Assembly: GCF_009184905.1 (NCBI RefSeq) | Contig: NZ_WESC01000020.1 | Location: 1 to 61,976 of the forward strand | DNA: 61,976 bases | Direction: 5' to 3' | From: Parvibaculum sedimenti | GTDB taxonomy: Bacteria; Pseudomonadota; Alphaproteobacteria; Parvibaculales; Parvibaculaceae | In this document: positions 1-8,310 of the stretch, piece after piece | Layout: each line of letters begins with the position of its first letter | How positions within the stretch are numbered: the first letter of the stretch is position 1 | The notes under the pieces: generated by a model | The model's input: only the letters and a program-made list of their open reading frames with translations | The model's database searches: none | What the model was told of the DNA's origin: nothing | Made by a program: the position numbers and the translations under genes

Positions 1-77
1 ACTCCCTGCAATCTTCCATCAAAAGGTGATCGCAGATCACGACGCCAGAGGTAATGTGGGGGCAAAACACCGCTTAC
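1..77. repeat. Left copy of 77 bp inverted terminal repeat, IS66-like element end
   Basis: These 77 bases are the exact reverse complement of the last 77 bases of the window. Read outward (leftward on the minus strand) the unit starts GTAAGCGGTGTTTTGCCCCC, and IS66-family elements characteristically begin with GTAAGCG. It also holds a small palindrome (GTGATC-GCA-GATCAC). The identity stops sharply at base 77/78, where integrase coding sequence begins. The likeliest reading is the terminus of an insertion sequence present in several genome copies, at which the contig breaks. The IS66 assignment rests only on the tip sequence. Confidence 0.65.
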
Positions 78-459
78 GCTCTTTGTTGACCGTAGCCGGC
101 TTGATTTCCTTCAGTCGTTCCTCGCGGTAGGCGACGAAGTGTTCGGGACTGAGGTGCTCAAGCGAGTAAGAGCTAATGCGCCGGCGGATCATGGCGCTGA
201 GGACAAGCGCTTCAATCTTTCCGCCGCGTTTTTTCGGGGAGACTTCATTCCGGTATCGAGTGAGGAGGTCTCCGAACGATGTGTCGCCAAGCACGCGGGG
301 ATCGAAGTGGCGGAACGCGGAGCGTTCCATTTCGTCTTCGATTGATCTTGACCAGCGAACAGCATCGACCTTGCGATCGAAGGTTTTGGAGGTATCGGGG
401 AAGCCTTTCCGGCGAACGATTGCCTGATACTTCCCGCGCAGTTTTCGGATGGTAGCCAC
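37..459 (-). pseudogene. Truncated tyrosine-type site-specific integrase (N-terminal part)
   Basis: The first ~125 residues read as the N-terminal part of a phage/island tyrosine recombinase. A short basic arm-type segment begins MATIRKLRGKYQAIVRRKG, followed by an alpha-helical core-binding (SAM-like) segment ending in the typical KPATVN helix. The chromosomal reading frame runs from 459 to about 78. The last dozen codons down to the stop at 37 come from the IS-like terminal repeat, so the catalytic domain (R..H-x-x-R..Y) is absent from the window. The gene lies just beyond the 3' end of tRNA-Val and in the same direction, the usual place for a genomic-island integrase. It is probably inactivated by the insertion sequence, unless the join is an assembly artefact. 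Confidence 0.75.
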
Positions 460-472
460 GTCGCGCTCCCGG

Positions 473-491
473 TGTGATCAAAATGTGATCA
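473..491. promoter_or_regulatory. Two perfect TGTGATCA direct repeats in the integrase leader
   Basis: TGTGATCA occurs at 473-480 and again at 484-491, 11 bp apart, which is about one helical turn. It lies just upstream of the integrase start and between it and tRNA-Val. Paired short repeats here could be recombinase arm sites, a directionality-factor site or an operator. No function can be proven from sequence. Confidence 0.35.
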
Positions 492-561
492 GAGGGATTT
501 GCGGTGCTTCTCGGAGGGGAAATTGATTAAGCTAAATATTTGATTTATATAGCTTTTTCAA

Positions 562-637
562 TGGTGGGCGGTACTGGACTCGAACCAGTGACCCCTGCGA
601 TGTGAACACAGTGCTCTACCAACTGAGCTAACCGCCC
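562..637 (-). tRNA. tRNA-Val (anticodon CAC)
   Basis: On the minus strand this is a complete 76 nt cloverleaf with encoded CCA. The acceptor stem is GGGCGGT/ACCGCCC. The D arm is GCTC-AGTTGGTA-GAGC. The anticodon stem is CTGTG/CGCAG with loop TTCACAT, giving anticodon CAC. The T arm is ACTGG-TTCGAGT-CCAGT. It decodes GUG valine codons. Its 3' end faces the truncated integrase, so it is probably the attachment site of a genomic island lying to the left of the window. Confidence 0.95.
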
Positions 638-801
638 CAAGCGGGATTCGGGGGGCCTTCAGGCCGCTCCCGAGCCGGGCCTGTCTATAGGCTTTGGGCG
701 ATCCCGAAGTCAAGACGTCTCGGGTAGTGGGTCTTCCGGCAGAGGACTGGCCGGGTATGCTACATGCCTGACGGCATCAAGACCGCGATCGGGAGGGGAA
801 T

Positions 802-1974
802 ATGGCAGGAGCAGATTTTCGCACTGTGGGGACGCTGGCGAAGCTTGCGGGGCGAGGTTTGCTTCGCGCATTGCGGCCTGCGCCAGCGGGGCCTCGGGGC
901 GGCGCCGCTTTCGAGGCGGCGTTCGGGGCGCTGGTCGCCGATCCCTCGGTCGCGGCGGAGGTGAAGCAGGCGCGGTTCGTGACGCTGTCGGCGGACGAGG
1001 CAGGTTGGCTTGCTGCAAATTGCGACGTCGCGCAGGGCGACGAGGTGACGGTCATGGCGGCCGGGAGCTTCTGGGCGTCGAAGGCGCTCGACATGCGCTT
1101 CGGCGCGCGCATCGGCGTCTGGCTGCGCGCGGGCGATCATGGCCATGTCCGAAAGACACGCGGCGCCGCGTCGAGCCTGCGGATGGAAGAAGGCGGGCCG
1201 CTTTATCTGGTTGCAAAACCGCCGGGCGAATGGGCGGACGAACGAGGGGCCTTCGATCCCGCCTTCCCGCGCGGCGGGCTGCCCGGCGCGATGAGCGCTT
1301 GCGTCATCGTCTGGAAGAATGGCGCGGTCAAGGGGCTCGAAGTGCTGGCGAGAGCGGGCGACCATGAGGGCCTCGTCGCCGAGGCGCTGGACGACGCACG
1401 CCATCCCGTGGAGCCGCCTGCGGGCTGGAACTATCTCTGGCGGCTTGGCGAGGGGCGCATCTACCGGGAGGCTGGTGACGAAGGCGCGCGGCGTATCTGC
1501 TGCCACACGCATGAGGATGTCGGCATCCTCCAATTCCCTGCGGACTTTGCGCTGACGGAAAACACGCGCCTCAGGTGGCGCTGGAAGGTGGACAAGCTAC
1601 CTTGCGATCTGCCGGAAGATATCCAGCCGACGCATGACTATCTCTCGATCGCAGTCGAGTTCGAGAATGGTCAGGACCTCACCTATATGTGGTCGAGCAG
1701 GCTAGCCGAGGGCACGATCTTCCGTTGCCCGCTTCCCTATTGGGACAAGGTCGAAACGCATTGGGTGTTGCGCTCGGACGCCAACCGGCTTGGCCAGTGG
1801 CTTCGCGAGGAAAGGCCGGTGAGGGCGGATTATGCGAAGGCCGTCGGTGTGCCTCCGCAACGCATCGTCCGCGTCTGGCTCATCGCCGTCAGCGTTTTCC
1901 AGCGCGGAACGGGCATTTGCGAATATGCCGATATCGAACTTGTCGACGGCGACCGCGTCCAGAAAGTGCTCTAG
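802..1974 (+). CDS. DUF3047-family protein with N-terminal lectin-like domain
   Basis: This 390-residue protein has two recognisable parts. Residues ~75-185 (GDEVTVMAAGSFWAS onward) look like the beta-sandwich found in PA-IL/LecA-type proteins. Residues ~205-385 match the DUF3047 pattern, with a WRWKVDKLP motif near 259-267 and a VWLIAVSVFQRGTG strand near 358. DUF3047 has no established function. There is no clear signal peptide, although the N-terminus is basic and Ala/Gly-rich. The gene stands alone between tRNA-Val and a convergent phosphatase, and the two stop codons overlap in a CTAG. The domain naming is from memory of family patterns, and a precise role cannot be assigned. Confidence 0.75.
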   Translation: MAGADFRTVGTLAKLAGRGLLRALRPAPAGPRGGAAFEAAFGALVADPSVAAEVKQARFVTLSADEAGWLAANCDVAQGDEVTVMAAGSFWASKALDMRFGARIGVWLRAGDHGHVRKTRGAASSLRMEEGGPLYLVAKPPGEWADERGAFDPAFPRGGLPGAMSACVIVWKNGAVKGLEVLARAGDHEGLVAEALDDARHPVEPPAGWNYLWRLGEGRIYREAGDEGARRICCHTHEDVGILQFPADFALTENTRLRWRWKVDKLPCDLPEDIQPTHDYLSIAVEFENGQDLTYMWSSRLAEGTIFRCPLPYWDKVETHWVLRSDANRLGQWLREERPVRADYAKAVGVPPQRIVRVWLIAVSVFQRGTGICEYADIELVDGDRVQKVL

Positions 1975-2660
1975 CGCCAACCGCCGAAGTGGTCCGGGAG
2001 CAGGGTGGCTATGGCGCGGGGAAATTCGTCGAAATGGTCGATGATGATGTCCGCGCCGAGCTCGGTCACGGGCTGGCGCGTATAGCCGAAGCTGACGCAG
2101 ATCGAAGGCAGGCCCGCATTCTTCGCCGCGTCGATATCGGTCTCGCTATCGCCGACCATGATCGTGGATTTCCGGTCGCCGCCGAGCAGGCGGATCGCCT
2201 CGAAGAGATGTTCGGGGTCGGGCTTCTTCACAGAAAGCGTGTCGCCGCCAATGACGACCGGGAAGTGCCGGGCGATGTCGAGATGTTCGAGGAGCTGGCG
2301 CGAGAGGCGCTCGACCTTGTTGGTGCAGACGGCGAGGAGCACATCCGCGTCTTCCAGCCGCTGAAGCAGCGGGCCGACGCCGGGCCAAAGCTCCGTATGG
2401 TCGGCGATATGCTCGCTGTAATAGGCGATGAACTCCTCAAACGTCTGATCGAGCAGTTCCTCGCTTGCGGCGGGCCCCGTTTCCTTGAAGCCGCGCTCCA
2501 TCAGCAACCGTGCGCCGCCGCCGACGAGGTGGCGTACGCGGGAGGCCGGCACGCGCGGGCGGTTATGACGGGTGAGGATGACATTCATGGTCTCGCAGAG
2601 GTCGCCGGCTGTGTCGGCAAGCGTTCCGTCGAGATCGAACAGGAGCGTGGGGCGGGGCAT
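1971..2660 (-). CDS. gph: HAD-superfamily phosphatase, phosphoglycolate phosphatase-like
   Basis: This 229-residue protein has the HAD hydrolase signature. Motif I is FDLDGTLADT (nucleophile Asp9, acid Asp11), motif III is the KKPDPEHLF lysine, and motif IV is MVGDSETDIDAAKNAG. A helical cap lies between motifs I and II, as in phosphoglycolate phosphatase, which removes 2-phosphoglycolate formed by DNA repair or oxygenation. The start at 2660 (MPRPTLLFDLDG) is preferred over an in-frame start 13 codons upstream because family members begin just before the DLDGT motif. Substrate specificity inside this HAD subgroup cannot be fixed from sequence. It is convergent with, and overlaps by four bases, the DUF3047 gene. 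Confidence 0.85.
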   Translation of the reverse strand: MPRPTLLFDLDGTLADTAGDLCETMNVILTRHNRPRVPASRVRHLVGGGARLLMERGFKETGPAASEELLDQTFEEFIAYYSEHIADHTELWPGVGPLLQRLEDADVLLAVCTNKVERLSRQLLEHLDIARHFPVVIGGDTLSVKKPDPEHLFEAIRLLGGDRKSTIMVGDSETDIDAAKNAGLPSICVSFGYTRQPVTELGADIIIDHFDEFPRAIATLLPDHFGGWR

Positions 2661-2803
2661 GGTGAACCGGACTGAATTTGCGTCCGGCCTGTCTCGCATG
2701 TGCTCCCGGCGCTGGCAAGCCTCACATCGCGCGCCGTCGATTTGCTTTCAAAGCGGTGCATTCTCCAATCGGCAGCAGCCTGTCTTTCGGCCATTATTTT
2801 GGC

Positions 2804-3295
2804 ATGACGGTGCTCACGCGCTACCAGATGCGGATGGCATGGCCGGATCAGGATGAAGAACTGATCGCGCGGCTGAAGATTGCCTGTTGGCGCGAGTCCT
2901 ATCCCGGCATTCTTCCGCAATCCATTCTCGACGGGCTCGATCTTGAGAGTTCGAGTACAGAATGGGCGCGCGCCTTGCGGGGCGGCATAGCCTGGATTGC
3001 CGAGCAGAGCGGCGCGCCGGTCGGTTTCGGCCATGCGCGGGGTGACGAGGTCACCACGCTTTATGTGCGCAAGGCCGATCATGGGCAGGGCGTCGGCATG
3101 GCCTTGCTACTGCATTGCTTCGACGAGATCGCCTGTCTTGGCTATGGCCGTGCTCATCTCTGGGCGCTGGAAGAAAACACCAAGGCAAGGTCATTTTATG
3201 AGCGCATGGGTGGACAGGCCATCGCGCGGCGATCTGTCGGCTATCGTCAGTATGCAGATATTATGGAAGTTCGGTACGAATTCCCTCTCGACTGA
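2804..3295 (+). CDS. GNAT-family N-acetyltransferase
   Basis: This 163-residue single-domain acetyltransferase is probably cytosolic. The acetyl-CoA-binding loop is visible as KADHGQGVGMALL (Q/R-x-x-G-x-G/A). It is followed by the usual LWALEENTKARSFYERMG segment, in which an Asn and a downstream FYE motif complete the GNAT fold. The start at 2804 gives the expected family length. The longer frame from 2678 would add 42 low-complexity residues and overlap the divergent phosphatase start. The substrate is unknown. It converges on the DUF2817 gene, leaving 12 bases between them. Confidence 0.85.
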   Translation: MTVLTRYQMRMAWPDQDEELIARLKIACWRESYPGILPQSILDGLDLESSSTEWARALRGGIAWIAEQSGAPVGFGHARGDEVTTLYVRKADHGQGVGMALLLHCFDEIACLGYGRAHLWALEENTKARSFYERMGGQAIARRSVGYRQYADIMEVRYEFPLD

Positions 3296-3307
3296 GCGGG
3301 CGAGGCG

Positions 3308-4450
3308 TTAGTCTGCCGCGCGCGCACATTCATGCGTCCATTCGGCCATGCCGGAAATGGTTTCGCGGTAGCAGGCGAGCGCGTTGCGGATGACGTTGTC
3401 GTGCCAACTCTTGCGGCGGGGCGCGTAGTCGTCGCGGATCTCTTCCAGATAGGCTTTCGCCTCGGGGGCATCGAGCCCGCCCTCGAAACGCAGCCAGCGT
3501 TCGAGCAGTGAAGCGCGGATGGTTTTCGACGGGCTCGGCTTGTGGCGCGCGGAGCGGAATTCGATGACGGCGCCTGTGAGCCGCGCATGAGGTGCAAGCT
3601 CGTCCTCCAGCCCCCAGAACATGATGCCGCGCCGGGTTGGGCGCTTCGATCCCCACATGGCGTTGACGGTTGCGGGGTCGAGCGCATCCTCGCCCCACCA
3701 ATGGGCGGCGCGGGCGAAATCCGATCCTTGCGGATTCGAAAAACAGAGATAGATCAATTCGCCATCGCCAGCCGGACCTGAATGCCAATCGATGAAGGCG
3801 ACGCGGCGCGCAGCGGCAAGTTCTGTCGAGACGATGTGGCGAAGCGTGGTGTTCGACCACTCCGGCTTGAGGCCGCCATAGTGATAGCCGTCGGGGTGCG
3901 TGTATTGACCGCGGCTGATCGCATCTTCCAGCGCCCATTGTCCATGCTTCTGGACGAAGCGTGCGCCCGCACCGACGAGCTTGCTCATCGATTGATCGTC
4001 CAGACGCCTGGGGCAGAGAAATTTGTGCAGCTCGTCGTAGAGCGGATTTTCGGGGTGGGGGGCGTTGTGATCGAGGAAGTTGCGGTTGAGATCGATGTTG
4101 TTTTCAGTGCCACGCAGACCCCAGGCGAAGCCGAAAGGATTGACGGCGTGAACGAGCAGAGCGGCGGTACGCGGCGGAAGGTCGCGGGGGCCGCAGGTCG
4201 TCATCCAGGCGAGTTGAGCTGCCGAGCCCGCAAAACCCTCGGTTCCGTGTGTGCCGCAAGTGTTGAGCAGGACGGTTTCTGCGTCGTCCGGGCCGAACCA
4301 GGCGGTGTCGAGATGAAGGGCGATTCCATGAGGCCCGCGCGCCCGCGGATTCTCGTACGCAGTGAGCCGGGCGCCCGCCTGAGCAGCCGTTTCGAGGAAG
4401 CGGGAACGGGCTTCCTCATAAGTTTCCGAGAAAAACAGGCCTGCATCCAT
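3308..4450 (-). CDS. DUF2817 / M14-like metallocarboxypeptidase family protein
   Basis: This 380-residue protein carries the zinc-peptidase pattern of the DUF2817 branch of M14-type carboxypeptidases. It has HGTEG near residues 68-72 (zinc His and Glu), a DLNRNF motif near 120-125, DWHSG near 221-225 (third zinc ligand) and IEFRSAR near 296-302 (probable catalytic Glu). No signal peptide is visible, so it is presumably cytoplasmic and may trim a short peptide or amide. It transcribes away from gabD, from which it is separated by ~138 bp that hold the presumptive divergent promoters. The exact substrate is unknown. Confidence 0.82.
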   Translation of the reverse strand: MDAGLFFSETYEEARSRFLETAAQAGARLTAYENPRARGPHGIALHLDTAWFGPDDAETVLLNTCGTHGTEGFAGSAAQLAWMTTCGPRDLPPRTAALLVHAVNPFGFAWGLRGTENNIDLNRNFLDHNAPHPENPLYDELHKFLCPRRLDDQSMSKLVGAGARFVQKHGQWALEDAISRGQYTHPDGYHYGGLKPEWSNTTLRHIVSTELAAARRVAFIDWHSGPAGDGELIYLCFSNPQGSDFARAAHWWGEDALDPATVNAMWGSKRPTRRGIMFWGLEDELAPHARLTGAVIEFRSARHKPSPSKTIRASLLERWLRFEGGLDAPEAKAYLEEIRDDYAPRRKSWHDNVIRNALACYRETISGMAEWTHECARAAD

Positions 4451-4588
4451 GAGCTTTTCGCTCTGTCTCTTTCCGCCCTTGGCGCCGAATGCTATCTAAG
4501 GGGAAGCCTTGGAGGTCCGCTCGACGCATCCCGCGTCAGTTTGAGCCTGACCCCGTTCAATAAGCAAGCCGCTCCCGAGGAGTTCACC

Positions 4589-6049
4589 ATGAAGCTCGCT
4601 GCGCGTCTCAAAGACCAGAGCCTGTTGAAGACCCTTTGCTATATCGATGGAAAATGGGTCGGTGAGGGAGCGGCGCAGATCAAGGTTACAGACCCTGCGA
4701 CTGACGAGGTTATCGCGACCGTGCCGTCGCTGGGTGCCGCCGAAACGCGCGAGGCGCTGAAGGCGGCCGAAAGGGCGCAGAAGGACTGGGGCAGGCGCCC
4801 GGCCAAGGAACGCGCCGCGATCCTGCGCCGCTGGTTCGACCTCATGATGGCCAATCAGGACGATCTCGGCGCGATCCTCACGGCCGAGCAGGGCAAGCCG
4901 CTCGCCGAAGGGAAAGGCGAAATCGCCTATGCGGCCTCCTTCATCGAATTCTACAGTGAGGAAGCGAAGCGCGTTTATGGCTCGATCGTGCCGTCGCCTT
5001 CCACGGACCGGCAGATCGTTGTGCTGAAGCAGCCGATCGGCGTTTGCGCCGCGATCACGCCGTGGAACTTTCCTTCCGCGATGATCACGCGCAAGGCGGG
5101 CCCGGCGCTTGCCGCCGGTTGCGCCATGGTGGTGAAGCCAGCCTCGCAGACGCCGCTCTCAGCGCTGGCGCTTGCTGAACTCGCACACCGCGCGGGCATT
5201 CCCGCCGGTGTTTTCAGCGTCGTCACCGGCAAGGCCGGCGAGATCGGCACGGAGATGACGACGAGCGAAATCGTGCGCAAGGTCACGTTCACCGGCTCGA
5301 CGGAAGTCGGCAAGAGGCTGATGGAGCAGTCGGCCTCGACGGTGAAGAAGGTGTCGCTGGAGCTTGGCGGCAATGCGCCCTTTATCGTCTTCGACGATGC
5401 CGATATCGATGCCGCCGTCGAGGGTGCGCTTGGTTCGAAATATCGCAACACCGGCCAGACCTGCATCTGCACCAATCGCTTTCTTGTGCAGGACAAGGTC
5501 TATGATGCCTTCGTGGAGAAACTCTCCGCGAAGGTGAAGGCGATGAAGCAGGGCAGCGGCTTCGAGGACGGCGTGGCGCAGGGCCCACTCATCGACATGG
5601 CCGCCGTGGAAAAGGCCGAAGAACATGTGGCGGACGCTGTCGCCAAGGGTGGCCGCGTGGTCACCGGCGGCAAGCGCAGCGCGCTCGGCCATTCCTTCTA
5701 TGAGCCAACCGTGATCGCCGATGCAAACTCGTCGATGAAGCTCGCGCAGGAAGAGACGTTCGGGCCCGTCGCGCCCATCTTCCGCTTCCATACCGAAGAG
5801 GAGGCGATCGCGCTCGCGAACGACACGCCTTTCGGTCTTGCGTCCTACTTCTACGCGCGCGACATCGGCCGCGTGTGGCGCGTGGCGCAGGCGCTGGAGG
5901 CGGGCCTCGTCGGCGTCAATGCCGGGCTCATCTCGACCGAGGTGGCGCCTTTCGGCGGATACAAGGAATCGGGCATCGGCCGCGAGGGCGGGCCCTGGGG
6001 CATCGAGGAATTCCTCGAAGTGAAATATGTGGCGATGGCGGGGCTTTGA
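4589..6049 (+). CDS. gabD: NAD(P)-dependent succinate-semialdehyde dehydrogenase
   Basis: This is a full-length (486 aa) aldehyde dehydrogenase of the GabD type, which oxidises succinate semialdehyde to succinate in the GABA shunt. The catalytic Cys292 lies in GQTCICTNR and the general base Glu258 in SLELGGNAP. The cofactor-binding FTGSTEVGKRL motif and the C-terminal FGGYKESGIGREGG block are intact. The start at 4589 is chosen for its GAGGAG Shine-Dalgarno sequence and family length. The frame is open for another 269 codons upstream, but that part is antisense to the DUF2817 gene. rpiA follows after four bases, suggesting cotranscription. Confidence 0.92.
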   Translation: MKLAARLKDQSLLKTLCYIDGKWVGEGAAQIKVTDPATDEVIATVPSLGAAETREALKAAERAQKDWGRRPAKERAAILRRWFDLMMANQDDLGAILTAEQGKPLAEGKGEIAYAASFIEFYSEEAKRVYGSIVPSPSTDRQIVVLKQPIGVCAAITPWNFPSAMITRKAGPALAAGCAMVVKPASQTPLSALALAELAHRAGIPAGVFSVVTGKAGEIGTEMTTSEIVRKVTFTGSTEVGKRLMEQSASTVKKVSLELGGNAPFIVFDDADIDAAVEGALGSKYRNTGQTCICTNRFLVQDKVYDAFVEKLSAKVKAMKQGSGFEDGVAQGPLIDMAAVEKAEEHVADAVAKGGRVVTGGKRSALGHSFYEPTVIADANSSMKLAQEETFGPVAPIFRFHTEEEAIALANDTPFGLASYFYARDIGRVWRVAQALEAGLVGVNAGLISTEVAPFGGYKESGIGREGGPWGIEEFLEVKYVAMAGL

Positions 6050-6053
6050 GTAG

Positions 6054-6752
6054 ATGACACCGGCGGAACAGAAGAAGGCGGCTGCTGCGAAAGCGGCCGA
6101 ATATGTCGAGGACGGGATGAAGCTCGGCATCGGCACGGGCTCGACGTCGGAGGAATTCGTCCGTGTGCTGGCCGAGCGCGTGAAGGGCGGATTGCGCGTC
6201 ATCGGCGTGCCGACTTCGGAGCGCACGGCGAAGCTCTGCACCGAGCTTGGCGTACCGCTGACCAATCTCGACGATACGCCGCATCTCGATCTGACCATCG
6301 ATGGCGCGGATGAGTTCGATCCGGCGCTGCGTCTCATCAAGGGCGGCGGTGGCGCGCTGCTGCGCGAGAAGATCGTGGCGGCAGCGTCGGATCGCATGAT
6401 CGTCATTACCGATGCGACCAAGAAGGTTGCCATGCTGGGCGCCTTTCCGCTGCCCATCGAGGTCATTCCCTTCGGCTCGCTCGCGACTGTGCGCCGCGTG
6501 GCGGAGGTTGCCAAAGCCTATGGTTGCGAGGGCAAGATCGCCCGCCGCGCGGATAGCTATGGCGAGCCCTTCTTCACGGACTCGAACAATTTCATCTTCG
6601 ATTGCAGCTTCGGCCGCATTCCCGATCCGGATGGGCTTGCGCGGGAGCTAAATCTCATTCCGGGCGTCGTCGAGACCGGATTGTTCATCGGCATAGCCAC
6701 ATTGGCCCTTGTCGGTACGAGTTCGGGTGTCGATATCATAGAGCCGAAATAA
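6054..6752 (+). CDS. rpiA: Ribose-5-phosphate isomerase A
   Basis: This 232-residue enzyme interconverts ribose 5-phosphate and ribulose 5-phosphate in the pentose phosphate pathway. Characteristic blocks are visible: [11 protein letters not shown] (phosphate binding), [11 protein letters not shown] with the catalytic Asp, [15 protein letters not shown] with the conserved Lys and catalytic Glu, and the C-terminal [12 protein letters not shown]. Length and motifs match RpiA of proteobacteria. It starts four bases after the gabD stop and is followed by gor after 19 bases, so gabD-rpiA-gor looks like an operon. RpiA and Gor fit together functionally through NADPH supply. Confidence 0.95.
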   Translation: MTPAEQKKAAAAKAAEYVEDGMKLGIGTGSTSEEFVRVLAERVKGGLRVIGVPTSERTAKLCTELGVPLTNLDDTPHLDLTIDGADEFDPALRLIKGGGGALLREKIVAAASDRMIVITDATKKVAMLGAFPLPIEVIPFGSLATVRRVAEVAKAYGCEGKIARRADSYGEPFFTDSNNFIFDCSFGRIPDPDGLARELNLIPGVVETGLFIGIATLALVGTSSGVDIIEPK

Positions 6753-6771
6753 TTTTAGAGCGCAGCCGGCC

Positions 6772-8157
6772 ATGACCAAATACGACTACGACCTCTTCGT
6801 CATCGGCGCGGGCTCGGGCGGTGTGCGGGCGAGCCGCATCGCCGCGAGCCATGGCGCAAAGGTGGCCGTTGCCGAGGAATATCGCGTCGGCGGCACATGC
6901 GTCATTCGCGGCTGCGTGCCGAAGAAGCTCTTCGTTTATGCGAGCCAGTTCTCGGACGAGTTCGAGGACGCGGAAGGCTTCGGCTGGACGGTCGGCGAGA
7001 CGAGCTTTTCCTGGGCGAAGCTCATCGCCAACAAGGACAAGGAGATCGACCGGCTCAACGGCATCTATATCCGCAATCTGGAACGCTCCGGCGTTACCAT
7101 CATCCAGTCGCGTGCGATCCTGAAGGACGCGCATACGGTGCACCTCGTCGGCGAAGGCCGCGACGTGACGGCGGACAAGATACTGATTGCGACCGGCGCG
7201 ACGCCATTTCTGCCGCATGACGTGAAGGGCATCGAACATGCGATCACGTCGAACGAGGCGTTCCATCTGGAGGAATTGCCGAACGAGATCATCGTGGTCG
7301 GCGGTGGCTATATCGCGGTGGAATTCGCGGGCATCTTTAACGGGCTCGGCGTGAAGACGGGGCTGCTCTATCGCGCCGACAGGATCCTGCGCGGATTCGA
7401 TGAAGATCTGCGGATCGGCCTGATGGACGAGATGCGCAAGAAGGGCGTCGACGTTCGCACCCATGCGCATATCACCGAGATCGAGCGCAGGGGTGGCAAG
7501 CTCCATGTGACGCTGAAGGACGGCACGGTGATCGAGACCGGCGCGGTTCTTTACGCGACCGGCCGCAAGCCGCATTCGCGCGGGCTGGGGCTTGAGGAAA
7601 TCGGTGTCCGGATCAGGAAGAATGACGCCATCGAGGTCGATGCCTATTCGCAGACCAGCGTTCCGAACATCTATGCGGTGGGCGACGTGACGGACCGCGC
7701 GGCGCTGACGCCGATCGCCATTCGCGAGGGGCAGGCCTTCGCGGAGACGGTTTTCAACGCCAACCCGATCGCCGTCGATCACTCGGTCATTCCGACCGCG
7801 GTTTTCTCCCAGCCGGAACTCGGCACAGTGGGCCTTACCGAGCACGAGGCGCGGGAGAAGTTCGGCGAGGTGGACATCTACAAGACGAGCTTCCGGCCCA
7901 TGAAGCACACCATGACGGGCCGCGAGGAAAAGACCTTCATGAAGCTCGTGGTCGACCAGAAGACCGACCGGGTGCTGGGCGTCCATCTGATGGGCCCGAG
8001 TTCCGGCGAGATTATCCAGGCTGTCGGCATCGCCGTCAGCATGGGGGCGACCAAGAAGCAGTTCGACCAGACGGTCGCCGTGCATCCCTCGGCGGCGGAA
8101 GAACTCGTCACCCTCAAGGAAAAATGGGTGCCGCCGGTCCAAAAGGCCGCCGATTAA
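6772..8157 (+). CDS. gor: Glutathione-disulfide reductase
   Basis: This 461-residue flavoprotein disulfide reductase uses NADPH to reduce glutathione disulfide in the cytosol. Visible are the FAD-binding GAGSGGVRA motif near residue 12, the redox-active pair Cys43/Cys48 in GGTCVIRGCVPKKL, and the NADPH-binding VVGGGYIAVEFAG segment. A second FAD contact is YAVGDVTDRAALTP, and the C-terminal HPSAAEE motif supplies the catalytic His of the partner subunit. The RGC-VPKK version of the active site is the glutathione-reductase type rather than lipoamide dehydrogenase. It closes the gabD-rpiA-gor cluster. About 150 bp with palindromes separate it from DAHP synthase. Confidence 0.93.
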   Translation: MTKYDYDLFVIGAGSGGVRASRIAASHGAKVAVAEEYRVGGTCVIRGCVPKKLFVYASQFSDEFEDAEGFGWTVGETSFSWAKLIANKDKEIDRLNGIYIRNLERSGVTIIQSRAILKDAHTVHLVGEGRDVTADKILIATGATPFLPHDVKGIEHAITSNEAFHLEELPNEIIVVGGGYIAVEFAGIFNGLGVKTGLLYRADRILRGFDEDLRIGLMDEMRKKGVDVRTHAHITEIERRGGKLHVTLKDGTVIETGAVLYATGRKPHSRGLGLEEIGVRIRKNDAIEVDAYSQTSVPNIYAVGDVTDRAALTPIAIREGQAFAETVFNANPIAVDHSVIPTAVFSQPELGTVGLTEHEAREKFGEVDIYKTSFRPMKHTMTGREEKTFMKLVVDQKTDRVLGVHLMGPSSGEIIQAVGIAVSMGATKKQFDQTVAVHPSAAEELVTLKEKWVPPVQKAAD

Positions 8158-8197
8158 CCGGATTTTCCGCTATATCCAGCCGATTCAAGGGCTTAGA

Positions 8198-8245
8198 CTT
8201 CCATTTGGAGAGGTTGTGGCCTATAAAGCGGCCCTCCATATGGAG
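8198..8245 (+). promoter_or_regulatory. Palindromic CTCCATATGGAG and a degenerate copy upstream of DAHP synthase
   Basis: A perfect 12 bp palindrome CTCCATATGGAG lies at 8234-8245. A related sequence, CTTCCATTTGGAG, lies at 8198-8210, and GGCC-tataaagc-GGCC lies between them. The 36 bp spacing and the position just upstream of a biosynthetic gene suggest an operator pair. No regulator is identified. Confidence 0.35.
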
Positions 8246-8310
8246 AGCGAGCGGCGCAGGGCCGGGCGAAGGCGTCCGGATGCGCCTGTTCGTGTTTCGG
8301 AGTGACGATC

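Noticed and set aside
3782-4588. A 269-residue N-terminal extension of the aldehyde dehydrogenase
   Set aside because: It is antisense to the DUF2817 gene, and the start at 4589 has a Shine-Dalgarno sequence and gives family length.
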